DNA of 33,008 nucleotides from Pirellulales bacterium (GCA_030642635.1 DAOWNK010000001.1:1-33008); one strand, 5' to 3'; counted from the first letter of the stretch, positions 1 to 8,007 are shown. A program made the numbers and translations. Notes: generated by a model from the letters alone, not told the origin.

Positions 1-1
1 A

Positions 2-1636
2 CTCGATCTGGTCGTGTTCTTTGGATTCCTTGCGGTCGTGGTCGGCATTTCGCTCTACGCATCGCGCAAGGAACAGACCTCCGAGGACTACTTCCTGGCC
101 GGACGCCGGTTGGCTTGGTGGCTGATCGGATGCTCGCTGATTGCCTCGAACATCTCCACGGAGCACTTCGTCGGCAGGGCCGGCTCGGCGTTCGGCCGGA
201 TAGGGTTGGCGATCGCCAGCTACGAGTGGATGGCGGCCGTCACGCTGGTGCTGGTCGGATGGTGGTTGCTGCCGAAATTTCTAAGCGCCGGCATATACAC
301 CATGCCCGAGTTCCTAGAATATCGCTACGACAGCGTCACGCGGACTATCATGGCCACGTACCTGATGGCGGCCTACGTCATCGTGCTGTTGGCCACGGTG
401 CTGTTCAGCGGTGCGGTTGCGATAAACGCCATATTCGACATCCCGCGGGTCTTCGTCGACCGGTTCGGCATGACAGCCGAAGACGCCGAATTTTGGGCCA
501 CCGTGGCCGGCATCTGGTCGATCGGGATCGTCGCCGGTGCATACACCGTTTACGGAGGGCTGAAGGCGGTCGTATGGTCCGACCTGTTACAAGGCAGCGC
601 GCTGCTGATCGGTGGGGCCATCGTCACGGTGCTGGGGCTGCAAATACTCGGCGGTGGAGACCTGATTGCAGGCTGGCGAAACTTCGCTGCGACGAACCAT
701 GCAAAGCTCCACACCGTGCTGCCGTGGAACGATCCCGACGTGCCGTGGCTGGCCGTGTTCGTCGGAGGGCTGTGGATTCCAAACCTCTTTTACTGGGGTA
801 TGAACCAGTTCATCACACAGCGCACCCTAGGGGCCAAGAACCTTGCGGAAGGCCAGAAAGGTATCATGTTCGCCGCCGCCATCAAGCTGTTTATCCCGTT
901 TATCATCGTGGTGCCCGGCATCATGGCATTCCAGCTTTACGGCGATGAGATCATCGCGTTGGGCGGCTCGAATCCGGGCGACAAGGCATATCCGTATATG
1001 ATTAGCCGCATACTGCCGCCGCAGTTGCGAGGGGTGATGTTCGCCGCGTTGTGCGGTGCGGTAATGAGTACGTTCAACTCGGGGCTGAACTCCGCCTCGA
1101 CCATCTTTACAATCGACATCTACAAAAAACTCATCAACCCGAACTCCTCGCCGCACAACCAGGTGACCGTCGGACGGATCGCCACGGCGGCGATCGTTGT
1201 GGTCTCGTGTCTCTGGGCGCCGGTCGTCGCCAGCTTCGAGGGTGTCTTTTCTTATATCCAGGAGATATGGGGTTTCATAACGCCGGGCATCGTGGCCGCG
1301 TTCCTGGTCGGACTGGTAGTGAAGCGGTGCCCACCCTTGGCGGCCAAGGGCGCGCTGCTGCTGGGGCTGCCGCTTTACGGCTTCTGCCGATTCGGCAATT
1401 ACATTTGCGCCGCACCGGCCGTCGAGTGGTTCAACTCCTGGGCGTTTCTGCACCACATGGGGCTTGTGTTCCTCGTGTTGGTCGCATACATGCTCATCGT
1501 CCCCGCCGTGAAACCGCTAAAAGAACCGGTAACAATGCCAACTTCTGAAATAGATACCACCGTGCATCCGCAAGTGTACGTATGGGGCACGTTGGTAATC
1601 GCCGGGGCAACGGCACTTTATGTGATATTTTGGTAG
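2..1636 (+). CDS. Sodium:solute symporter (SSS/SLC5 family), 5'-truncated
   Basis: Inner-membrane Na+-coupled uptake carrier of the SSS family, probably for a sugar or similar small solute. The reading frame is open to the window edge and the residues before the first GTG (position 14) continue a family-like N-terminal helix, so the true start lies upstream. Family signatures include ASNIS near the first helices, GGLKAVVWSD (the conserved SSS loop) and a FITQRTLGAKN segment resembling SGLT-type carriers. About a dozen hydrophobic segments fit the 13-14-helix topology. It ends with TAG at 1634-1636, and 131 bp without a recognisable terminator follow. The substrate cannot be read from the sequence. 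SGLT-type sugar transport is an inference from the motif style. Confidence 0.93.
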   Translation, partial: LDLVVFFGFLAVVVGISLYASRKEQTSEDYFLAGRRLAWWLIGCSLIASNISTEHFVGRAGSAFGRIGLAIASYEWMAAVTLVLVGWWLLPKFLSAGIYTMPEFLEYRYDSVTRTIMATYLMAAYVIVLLATVLFSGAVAINAIFDIPRVFVDRFGMTAEDAEFWATVAGIWSIGIVAGAYTVYGGLKAVVWSDLLQGSALLIGGAIVTVLGLQILGGGDLIAGWRNFAATNHAKLHTVLPWNDPDVPWLAVFVGGLWIPNLFYWGMNQFITQRTLGAKNLAEGQKGIMFAAAIKLFIPFIIVVPGIMAFQLYGDEIIALGGSNPGDKAYPYMISRILPPQLRGVMFAALCGAVMSTFNSGLNSASTIFTIDIYKKLINPNSSPHNQVTVGRIATAAIVVVSCLWAPVVASFEGVFSYIQEIWGFITPGIVAAFLVGLVVKRCPPLAAKGALLLGLPLYGFCRFGNYICAAPAVEWFNSWAFLHHMGLVFLVLVAYMLIVPAVKPLKEPVTMPTSEIDTTVHPQVYVWGTLVIAGATALYVIFW

Positions 1637-1767
1637 TTGTTTACAAATCGGTCTCACACAGTTTCGTACGCCTGCAAAAAAATCCTTCCTCGTAATTCCG
1701 GCGATAGTGCACATTGTACGCAAAGTGGAACTTTTAATGGTCCGATGTGCAGGAATGGTTAATAGCA

Positions 1768-2016
1768 TCAGACGACCACCTCCGCTTCGGCAATGAACGC
1801 TTCCCGTGCCGAACCCTCGCCTATCAGCGTGTCGTGACCAAATTGCTCGATATGTGCGCGAATAGCCGAACTCACGTCGGCCAGGGCCTCGTCGTATGAG
1901 TCGCCTTGTCCGACAACAATACCTTTCATGCCGAGCGGGTAGGCGACGTAGGTGTCCTCACCATGTTCGATGACCACCTTAATACGCGTGGTCTTTCCTC
2001 TTGCTGCTACTGCCAT
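1768..2016 (-). CDS. HicB-like antitoxin-family protein, no HicA beside it
   Basis: An 82-residue protein with the HicB partial RNase-H-like fold pattern: basic N-terminus, beta strands around TRIKVVIEHGEDTYVAYPLGMKG, then GDSYDEALADVSSAIRAH, where the helix carries the family's EAL-V-AI pattern. HicB proteins normally neutralise the HicA mRNA interferase. No HicA-like gene of about 60-80 residues is seen on either side (1637-1767 and 2017-2151 are non-coding). A GAGGG stretch lies about 8 nt before the ATG on the minus strand and is a plausible ribosome binding site. It is probably a solitary HicB-type regulator or a remnant of a toxin-antitoxin pair. The family call is fairly secure; the function in isolation is unknown. 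Confidence 0.75.
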   Translation of the reverse strand: MAVAARGKTTRIKVVIEHGEDTYVAYPLGMKGIVVGQGDSYDEALADVSSAIRAHIEQFGHDTLIGEGSAREAFIAEAEVVV

Positions 2017-2151
2017 AATAATACCCTCAGTTGACGGTCATTTTCACCGAATAGAAGTTTATCATACCCAAATTGCCGTATATCTACCAGCGGTTTCCTG
2101 CTAAAATCGCCTACTGCCCCAAATGGCTGATATGTTGCGACGGACGAAATC

Positions 2152-3015
2152 ATGGTGATTCGATTCGGACTGTGGACGATGGTCTTACTGGCAGTACCCT
2201 GCTCGGTCGCTGCCCAACCTGGACCGTGGCGCGGTGCGCCCGACCAGCCGGTTCGGCCGCAAGTACCGACGCTTCGGCAGCGCTCGCCCGCCGCAGAACA
2301 GCCCACGGCGCCGTTCCAATTGACACCACAACACCAGGCGTATCTCGACCGCGTGTTACAGGCATGGGAGCAGCGCAGGTCGAATGTAAAAACCTTCGAG
2401 TGCGACTTCACCCGCTGGGAGTACGACCCGGTCTTCGGCGATGCGGATAAACCAAAACACACCGACACCGGACACATCAAGTACGCCGCGCCGGACAAGG
2501 GTCGGTTCGAGGTCGAAGGCGATCGGGCGGAAAAATGGATATGCAACGGCAAGTCGATCTTCGAGTACAACCATACCAAAAAACAATTGATCGAGTACAA
2601 GCTGCCGCCGCACATGCAGGGCAAGGCTATCGCCAACTCGCCGCTGCCGTTCATCTTCGGCGCAAAGGCCGACGAACTCCGACGGCGGTACTTCATGCGG
2701 GTCGTCACGCCGGCCGACGTGAAAGGCCAAATCTGGCTCGAGGCATACCCCAAATTACAGCAAGACGCGGCGAACTTCAAGCGTACGGAGCTGATCCTGA
2801 CCGGCAAGGACATGACCCCTCACGCACTGCAAATCTATCTGCCCAACGGCAAGAATCGCACCGTGTATCAGTTCTCCAATATCGTAATCAACAATCCGCT
2901 GCGGTTTTTCAAGGGCGACCCGTTCCACGCCTTGACCCCGCCGTTCTGGAAGAAGATCGTCGAGGAGAACGAAACCGCCCAGGCCGGAAGGACGGCAGCG
3001 GGCGGTAGGCGGTAG
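2152..3015 (+). CDS. TIGR03009-like secreted protein (planctomycete family)
   Basis: Predicted 287-residue exported protein. The N-terminus has a signal peptide (MVIRFGLWTMVLLAVPCSVAA, cleavage near AAQ), then a Pro/Gln-rich linker, then a domain starting near residue 60 (LDRVLQAWEQRRSNVKTFECDFTRWEYD). That start and the following GHIKYAAPDKGRFEV and WICNGKSIFEY segments resemble the planctomycete-specific TIGR03009 family, which looks distantly like LolA/LppX lipid-carrier folds. The biochemical role is unknown; a periplasmic lipoprotein-sorting-like job is only a guess. The last codons (GGRR-stop) are encoded inside the heptamer repeat at 3002-3057, so the C-terminus has probably been altered by repeat growth. 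The ATG at 2152 is the first start that gives the full signal peptide. Confidence 0.8.
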   Translation: MVIRFGLWTMVLLAVPCSVAAQPGPWRGAPDQPVRPQVPTLRQRSPAAEQPTAPFQLTPQHQAYLDRVLQAWEQRRSNVKTFECDFTRWEYDPVFGDADKPKHTDTGHIKYAAPDKGRFEVEGDRAEKWICNGKSIFEYNHTKKQLIEYKLPPHMQGKAIANSPLPFIFGAKADELRRRYFMRVVTPADVKGQIWLEAYPKLQQDAANFKRTELILTGKDMTPHALQIYLPNGKNRTVYQFSNIVINNPLRFFKGDPFHALTPPFWKKIVEENETAQAGRTAAGGRR

Positions 3016-3057
3016 ATGGTAGGCGGTAAGCGGTAGAGGGTTGAGGGTTGAGGGTTG
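3002..3057 (+). repeat. Heptamer tandem array spanning a stop codon
   Basis: Eight 7-bp units in perfect register: GCGGTAG, GCGGTAG, ATGGTAG, GCGGTAA, GCGGTAG, then AGGGTTG three times. The stop codon of the preceding gene (3013-3015) lies inside unit two. The last units plus the following G-run form four G-tracts separated by TTGA, which fits a G-quadruplex on the mRNA-sense strand. It resembles the short tandemly repeated heptamers described in cyanobacteria. Confidence 0.9.
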
Positions 3058-3061
3058 AGGG

Positions 3062-3081
3062 GGTGGCAATTTATTGCCACC
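3062..3081. repeat. Perfect hairpin, possible weak terminator
   Basis: GGTGGCAAT at 3062-3070 and ATTGCCACC at 3073-3081 form a 9-bp perfect stem with a minimal loop, followed by only three T residues. It directly follows the heptamer array. It could end transcription of the upstream gene, but the T-tract is too short to be sure. Confidence 0.4.
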
Positions 3082-3107
3082 TTTACGCCGGTCGTTGCAA
3101 CCACACC

Positions 3108-3132
3108 GTTTAGCGGCCGCCGGCACGGCGGC
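3108..3132 (+). repeat. Solo palindromic element, GTTTAGCGGCC type
   Basis: GTTTAGCG followed by a 7-bp stem (GCCGCCG, loop GCA, CGGCGGC). A second copy at 24247-24271 differs only in the loop (GTA), so this is a dispersed 25-bp element. Confidence 0.8.
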
Positions 3133-3150
3133 CAATGCGCCACGGTTCAA

Positions 3151-3178
3151 TTGACGCTCCTGAAAAACGTCGTATTAT
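3151..3178 (+). promoter_or_regulatory. Sigma70-like promoter of the NfeD-FloA operon
   Basis: TTGACG at 3151-3156 and TATTAT at 3173-3178 are separated by 16 bp. The expected transcription start falls at or very near the ATG at 3185, which suggests a leaderless message; no Shine-Dalgarno motif is visible. Confidence 0.55.
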
Positions 3179-3184
3179 ATATTG

Positions 3185-5425
3185 ATGGTTTTAATGAGAG
3201 TCAACACAGTACCAACACACCGTAGAATCCTTGCCGCAGTGGTCCTCACCGCGTGTGTGCTGCTTGGCCGGATGCCGTGCCAATATGCCGCCGGTGGCGA
3301 TTCTGCCGAAAAAACCGCTGAGGGAAAAATATCTGAACGGCAACTCGGCAAAACCATCCGAATCCAACTGCCGATTACCGGGGGGACTTTCGACCGTGTG
3401 CGGCAGTTCGTGCGCAGGGCGGTCGAGAAGGCGTGCGGCGAGAGCGCACGGCTCGTGCTCATCTTCGAGTTCAACGTACCGGAAGGCCAGGACGAGTTCG
3501 GCCGGGGCAGCCAGTTCGGCGCGGCGTACGACCTGGCCGATTTCCTCTCCAGCGAGGGGCTTGTCGGCGTTCGCACGGTGGCGTATCTGCCGCAGTCGAT
3601 CCAAGGCCATGCCGTGCTGGTCGTGCTGGGGTGCGACGAGATCATCATGGCCGGCGATGCGCGGCTCGGCCCGGCCGGGGTGGACGAACGTGTGATCACC
3701 CAGTCGCGGCTGGGCAGCTACCGCGAGATCGCCCGGCGGCGGAAGACCGTACCGGCGGAAGTCGCACTCTGGCTGCTCGACCCGACGCAGGACGTGCTGG
3801 CCGTAGAAACCGAGGTCAGCCGCGAGTACGTCACGGCCGAAGGATTGGCGGAATTGGAAAAACACCATACGATCAAGTCGCAGCAGAAGATGTTCGACCA
3901 TGTCAATCCCGAGCGTTCGGTGGCGGCCCAGCGCGGTGCGCTTACCGGCGAGGAGGCGCGGCGGATGGGGTTTGCCGCATACCTGGCCGACAATCGCCGC
4001 GAGGTGGCCGAGGCGCTGGAACTGCCCTCGGAGGCCATGGACGAAGATATCTCGTTGATCGACGATTGGCGGGCGGTTCGGATCGACCTGAAAGGCCCGA
4101 TCTCCGCCAAAATGATCGATCGGGCACAACGGCTCATAGACGAAGAAATCCGGCTGCGTGATGTAAATTTCGTTTGCCTTTGGATCGACAGCCCGGGCGG
4201 ATCGCCGACCGACAGCATCGTGCTGTCCGGCTTCCTGGCGGACCTGGACCCCAACAGTATCCGCACGGTGGCGTACGTGCCGGTGCAGGCCCGATCCGAC
4301 GCCGCGCTGATCGCCTTGGCATGTCAACAGTTGGTCGTACACCCACGGGCGGAGCTTGGCGGGTCGGGTGCATACGCACTGTCCGAGGAGGACGTGCTGT
4401 ACACCGTCGAGGCGATCCGCGACAAAGACGGGCCGTGGCGGTCGCAATCGTGGTCGCTGGTGGCCGCAATGATCAACCCGAACCTGGAGGTATTCCGCTG
4501 CACGCGGCTGGGCAAGGTGGGCTACTTCTGCGACGAGGAACTTGCTGAACTAGACGCGGTGAAACCGAACTGGCACAGGGCTATGCAGGTGACCCGGCCC
4601 GGCCGGCCGCTTCTGGTTGACGGCGACCGGGCAGTCGAGTACGGCCTGGCCGACCGCACGGTCGAGAGCTTCGCACAGTTCAAGCAATACTACGGTTTGC
4701 AAAACGACCCGGCGTTGCTGGAGCCGGGCTGGGCGGATTTCCTGGTCGATGCGTTGGCCTCGCCCGGCGTGGCCGCGGTGCTGCTGACCATCGCCTTCAT
4801 TGCACTATATGCCGAGATAAGTTCGCCGGGCATCGGCATCGGCGGGTTTGCAGCCACGGTGTGTTTCCTGCTGTTCTTTTGGAGCCATTATCTGGACGGC
4901 ACGGCCGGATGGCTTGAAATACTGTTGTTTGTCACCGGCGTAAGCTGCCTGCTTTTGGAGCTATTCGTTCTGCCGGGGTTCGGTATATTCGGCCTCGGCG
5001 GCGGGTTCCTGGTGCTGCTATCTTTGATACTGGCTAGCCAAACGTTCATCCTCCCGCAAAATGAGTACCAGTTCGGCCGGCTGCAGCGCTCTCTTCTGAC
5101 GATAGCCGGCGCCGGGGCGGGGATAATTGCGGTCGGCTGGTTCCTGCGGAAGTGGCTGCCGCGCGCGCCGATATTGAATCGCATTCTGCTGCCGCCGCCG
5201 GCGGGCGAAGAGGCCGAGAACATCCGGCGCCACGAGGCGCTGGTGAATCTCGACGACCTCGTCGGCGCCCATGGCGCCGCCACTACGCAACTGACGCCCT
5301 GCGGCAAGGCCCGGTTCAGAGATATGCTCGTCGATGTGATTACCGACGGCGATATAATTGATCGCGGCGCAACGGTCGAGGTGGTCGAGGTCCACGGCAA
5401 CCGCGTGATTGTGAAGAAAGCCTGA
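3185..5425 (+). CDS. Long NfeD-family membrane protein with two ClpP/crotonase-like regions
   Basis: About 746 residues, far longer than the roughly 430 usual for NfeD1b proteins. Order: signal/anchor helix (residues ~10-35), a first Clp-protease-like region (~55-290), a second (~295-500) containing IDSPGGSPTDS, three to five membrane helices (~520-650), and a C-terminal OB-fold NfeD domain (LVGAHGAATTQLTPCGKA to the end). In NfeD proteases the catalytic serine follows the VAY-P strand. The second region has a serine there (ARSDAAL), whereas the first has IQGHAVL, so the first is probably inactive. Family knowledge links NfeD proteins to membrane quality control and SPFH partners, and floA lies two genes downstream. 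ATG 3185 fits the promoter spacing; a TTG at 3182 and an ATG at 3194 are alternatives. Confidence 0.85.
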   Translation: MVLMRVNTVPTHRRILAAVVLTACVLLGRMPCQYAAGGDSAEKTAEGKISERQLGKTIRIQLPITGGTFDRVRQFVRRAVEKACGESARLVLIFEFNVPEGQDEFGRGSQFGAAYDLADFLSSEGLVGVRTVAYLPQSIQGHAVLVVLGCDEIIMAGDARLGPAGVDERVITQSRLGSYREIARRRKTVPAEVALWLLDPTQDVLAVETEVSREYVTAEGLAELEKHHTIKSQQKMFDHVNPERSVAAQRGALTGEEARRMGFAAYLADNRREVAEALELPSEAMDEDISLIDDWRAVRIDLKGPISAKMIDRAQRLIDEEIRLRDVNFVCLWIDSPGGSPTDSIVLSGFLADLDPNSIRTVAYVPVQARSDAALIALACQQLVVHPRAELGGSGAYALSEEDVLYTVEAIRDKDGPWRSQSWSLVAAMINPNLEVFRCTRLGKVGYFCDEELAELDAVKPNWHRAMQVTRPGRPLLVDGDRAVEYGLADRTVESFAQFKQYYGLQNDPALLEPGWADFLVDALASPGVAAVLLTIAFIALYAEISSPGIGIGGFAATVCFLLFFWSHYLDGTAGWLEILLFVTGVSCLLLELFVLPGFGIFGLGGGFLVLLSLILASQTFILPQNEYQFGRLQRSLLTIAGAGAGIIAVGWFLRKWLPRAPILNRILLPPPAGEEAENIRRHEALVNLDDLVGAHGAATTQLTPCGKARFRDMLVDVITDGDIIDRGATVEVVEVHGNRVIVKKA

Positions 5426-5443
5426 TTGTAGAGGTAATATATC

Positions 5444-6004
5444 ATGGACCCTTGGGTTTGGGCAGTTTTATTGTTGGCGTTGGGCATGGGCCTGACAATT
5501 CTGGAAATCTTCTTCCCGTCGGCCGGCGTGCTGGGGTTCCTGGCGGCCAGCTCGGTGCTGGGTGCGGTGGTCATGGGATTCGTCGAAGGGCCGATCGGGG
5601 GGTTCGTCGTACTGACGATCGCCATTGTAGGACTGCCGGCCGCGGTGATCCTGGCGTTTCAATACTGGCCGAAGACGGCCGTCGGCCGCCGCGTGTTGCT
5701 TATGACGCCCAAAAGCGACGACGTTTTGCCGAACGACCCGAAGATGGACCACCTAAGAACCCTCATAGGCCAGGTGGCTCAGACGAAGTGCAAAATGCTC
5801 CCCAGCGGGGCGATTACTATAGAAGACCGCACCGTTGACGCCGTAAGCGAGGGGATGCCGATTGCCGCCGGAGCCTTGGTCCGTGTGATCGAGGTCCGGG
5901 CCAATCGGGTGGTCGTCCGTCCGCTGGAGGACGAGGAGCCGGACGGATCGGCCGAAGACGCCCTGCGGCGGCCTATCGACGACCCGTTCGATAAGGATGC
6001 GTAG
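5444..6004 (+). CDS. Short NfeD-like membrane protein
   Basis: A 186-residue protein with three N-terminal membrane helices (about residues 4-23, 28-48, 52-75) and a C-terminal OB-fold of NfeD type (LIGQVAQTKCKMLPSGAI, then AGALVRVIEVRANRVVVRPL). It lacks any protease domain, matching the short NfeD class that associates with SPFH/flotillin proteins. It starts 18 bp after the long NfeD gene, with a GAGGT motif before the ATG, so the two are almost certainly co-transcribed. The likely role is an accessory partner of FloA in the cytoplasmic membrane. The acidic tail (EDEEPDGSAEDA) is not part of the OB domain. Confidence 0.85.
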   Translation: MDPWVWAVLLLALGMGLTILEIFFPSAGVLGFLAASSVLGAVVMGFVEGPIGGFVVLTIAIVGLPAAVILAFQYWPKTAVGRRVLLMTPKSDDVLPNDPKMDHLRTLIGQVAQTKCKMLPSGAITIEDRTVDAVSEGMPIAAGALVRVIEVRANRVVVRPLEDEEPDGSAEDALRRPIDDPFDKDA

Positions 6005-6069
6005 CAGTCTGGCCCGCCCGGCGCGTGACTTGACAACTTCTCCACAAACGGGTAAACCGGTGATATGGT

Positions 6070-6152
6070 ATTTAGCCTTGGGTGAATACACCCGGGGCAA
6101 CCGTTGCGGGAGGTGTTGGTATTGCCCGCCGTGTATTCACGGCGGGCTAAAT
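6070..6152. repeat. Inverted pair of TTTAGCC-type palindromic elements
   Basis: ATTTAGCC (6070-6077) and GGCTAAAT (6145-6152) bound an 83-bp inverted pair. Each half holds its own hairpin, with loops reading GTGAATACAC and GTGTATTCAC. It lies inside the NfeD-FloA operon, ending about 30 nt before the floA ribosome binding site. The same family recurs at 14047-14101 and as half copies at 22007-22030 and near 25094. Confidence 0.85.
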
Positions 6153-6197
6153 GACGAATCCCCGGGCACCCTACACTAAATCGAAGGAGTTTTCGCC

Positions 6198-7241
6198 ATG
6201 CCGCTTTTGGCTCAACAAGACACCGGTCAGATCATTACGATCGTAGTCATTTTCATCGGCCTGTTCTTCGGGCTTATCGTGCTGGCGGTATTCGCCAGGT
6301 ATTTCAGGCTCTGGATTCAGTCGAAGACTACCGGCGCAGGTATCGGAATCCTCGACCTGCTGGGGATGACCTTCCGCAAGGTCAGCCCGACGGTCATCGT
6401 ACGCACCAAGATTATGGCGGTACAGGCCGGGCTGGGCGACGAGACCGGCATCACGTCGAAGTCGCTCGAGGCGCATTACCTGGCCGGCGGAAACGTACCG
6501 CTGGTAATCCGTGCGATCATCGCCGCCCACAAGGCGAAGCTGGACGAGCTTGATTTCAAGCTGGCCTCCGCAATCGACCTGGCCGGGCGAAACGTGCTGG
6601 AGGCCGTACAGACAAGCGTATATCCGAAGGTAATCGACTGCCCGATGCGCGGCACCGGACGCGATTCGCTCGACGGAATCGCACAGAACGGAATCCAATT
6701 GAAGGTGAGGGTCAGGGTAACGGTCCGGGCGAACCTGAAGCAGTTGATCGGCGGAGCCACTGAAGAGACGATTGTCGCCAGGGTGGGCGAGGGTATCGTC
6801 AGCGCGATCGGCTCGGCCCAATCGCACGGCGACGTACTGGAGAATCCGGACAGCATCACGAAGACCGTGCTCTCGCGCCGGCTCGACTCGCAAACTGCAT
6901 TCAAGATCGTCTCGATCGACATCGCAGACGTGGATGTCGGAGAGAACATCGGCGCACGGCTCCAGGCCGACCAGGCGGAGGCCGACATGCGAGTCGCCCG
7001 GGCTAAGGCCGAGGGACGCCGGGCCATGGCCGTGGCCGAAGAGCGGGAGATGATCGCAAAAATCGAGGAAAGCCGGGCAAAAGTGGTCGAGGCAGAGGCC
7101 GAGGTGCCAAAGGCCATATCGCAGGCGTTCCGCGAGGGCACGCTCGGAATACTCGACTACTACAAGCTGCGTAACGTACAGGCCGATACAGAAATGCGCA
7201 CCTCGATCGCCAATGCCGGGGTGGGAGGATCGGCGACATGA
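6198..7241 (+). CDS. floA: Flotillin-like protein FloA (SPFH, UPF0365/YqfA)
   Basis: A 347-residue flotillin-like scaffold of the cytoplasmic membrane. One membrane helix (about residues 12-36) is followed by the UPF0365 sequence: VSPTVIVRTKIMAVQAGL, then LEAHYLAGGNVPLVIRAI, RVRVTVRANLKQLIGGATE and a Glu/Ala-rich coiled coil (~245-305) typical of SPFH proteins. A strong GGAG ribosome site lies at 6184-6187. In Bacillus the equivalent yqeZ-yqfA pair joins an NfeD protease to FloA, and the same neighbourhood is present here. The expected role is organising membrane microdomains, with NfeD proteins as partners. The stop codon overlaps the start of the next gene (ATGA). Confidence 0.95.
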   Translation: MPLLAQQDTGQIITIVVIFIGLFFGLIVLAVFARYFRLWIQSKTTGAGIGILDLLGMTFRKVSPTVIVRTKIMAVQAGLGDETGITSKSLEAHYLAGGNVPLVIRAIIAAHKAKLDELDFKLASAIDLAGRNVLEAVQTSVYPKVIDCPMRGTGRDSLDGIAQNGIQLKVRVRVTVRANLKQLIGGATEETIVARVGEGIVSAIGSAQSHGDVLENPDSITKTVLSRRLDSQTAFKIVSIDIADVDVGENIGARLQADQAEADMRVARAKAEGRRAMAVAEEREMIAKIEESRAKVVEAEAEVPKAISQAFREGTLGILDYYKLRNVQADTEMRTSIANAGVGGSAT

Positions 7242-7972
7242 CGCCTTTAGCAGTGGCACATGCTTCCAGCCTGTGCAACAGCCTGTGTCACAGCCAGGAT
7301 GGCTACGCCACTGTGCTTTTAGCACAAGGACTCGACGACCTGATCTGGGTCATCCTGGTGATCTTGTTCATTGTCGTGCCGGCAATTGGACAGATCATTG
7401 CAAAGATAAACAAGGCCCCCGGTCCACCGGCCGGCGGACCGAAGGGAGCACCGCGCCAGGCGGCCGGAAACAAGGGTATCAACGACGAGATAGGCGATTT
7501 TCTCCGCCGCGCGGCACGTGGATTGGGGCAACAAGTAAAACAGGCACAACAACAGATGCAGCAGCCGCAGCAACCTCGACAGCCGATAGCCCGGCCGGCG
7601 GCCGCCGAAGTCGTCCGTGAACGGTCCATCGAGGCACAAGTACTCGGCGGCGGGCATCGCGAAACGGTCCAGGCGGAGATCGACACCGGGCAGTTCACCC
7701 GGCGTGCCGCCAAGCTGGGCGGCAAGGTGGTCCGCTCGGAAAAGCAACTCGACAAACACCTGCACCAGGTGTTCAACCACGAGTTGGGTGATTTGGCCAA
7801 GACGCCGCCGAAAACTGCCGGACAACGCCTGACGAAGCAACAGCAGCCGGTCGCCATGCCGCCGACCGCTGCCGCAGGGTTCGCCGCGCTGCTGGGCAGC
7901 GCCGAGAACATCCGCCGGGCAATCGTCATCAACGAAATACTCACCCGGCCCGAAAACCGGTGGAATCTGTAA
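7238..7972 (+). CDS. Single-helix protein coupled to floA, function unknown
   Basis: Up to 244 residues. The first ATG overlaps the floA stop (ATGA), suggesting translational coupling. One membrane helix lies at about residues 34-55 (DLIWVILVILFIVVPAIG), then a Pro/Gly/Gln-rich linker (~60-125), then a charged C-terminal half with RRAAKLGGKVV and an ENIRRAIVINEILTRP end. I do not recognise a named domain; operon position suggests a FloA/NfeD accessory protein. Codons 6-25 are made of an inverted palindromic repeat pair (7253-7311), so the native start may instead be the GTG at 7313, just before the helix. A strong terminator follows at 8008-8034. Confidence 0.7.
   Translation: MTPLAVAHASSLCNSLCHSQDGYATVLLAQGLDDLIWVILVILFIVVPAIGQIIAKINKAPGPPAGGPKGAPRQAAGNKGINDEIGDFLRRAARGLGQQVKQAQQQMQQPQQPRQPIARPAAAEVVRERSIEAQVLGGGHRETVQAEIDTGQFTRRAAKLGGKVVRSEKQLDKHLHQVFNHELGDLAKTPPKTAGQRLTKQQQPVAMPPTAAAGFAALLGSAENIRRAIVINEILTRPENRWNL
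7253..7311. repeat. Inverted pair of GTGGCAC-type palindromes at a gene start
   Basis: A 23-nt unit at 7253-7275 and a diverged inverted unit at 7289-7311. The first shares GTGGCAC, TCC and GTG positions with the units at 12950-12972 and 13008-13030. It overlaps the first codons of the 7238 gene. Confidence 0.7.
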
Positions 7973-7977
7973 CCATA

Positions 7978-7993
7978 AAGCCGCTTGCGGCTT
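7978..7993. repeat. GCCGCTTGCGGC palindrome
   Basis: AAGCCGCTTGCGGCTT lies directly after the stop of the preceding gene. The same core occurs at 18861, 24205 and 32503-32553. Confidence 0.75.
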
Positions 7994-8007
7994 CGCAGCG
8001 CAACCAT

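Noticed and set aside
3002..3057. Heptamer arrays as CRISPR or telomere-like contamination
   Set aside because: Units are only 7 bp with no spacers, and they lie in register with bacterial genes and their stop codons, so they are native tandem repeats.
3191..4447. 418-residue frame antisense to the NfeD gene
   Set aside because: Low-complexity Arg/Pro/His-rich translation; the sense strand encodes a recognisable NfeD protein.
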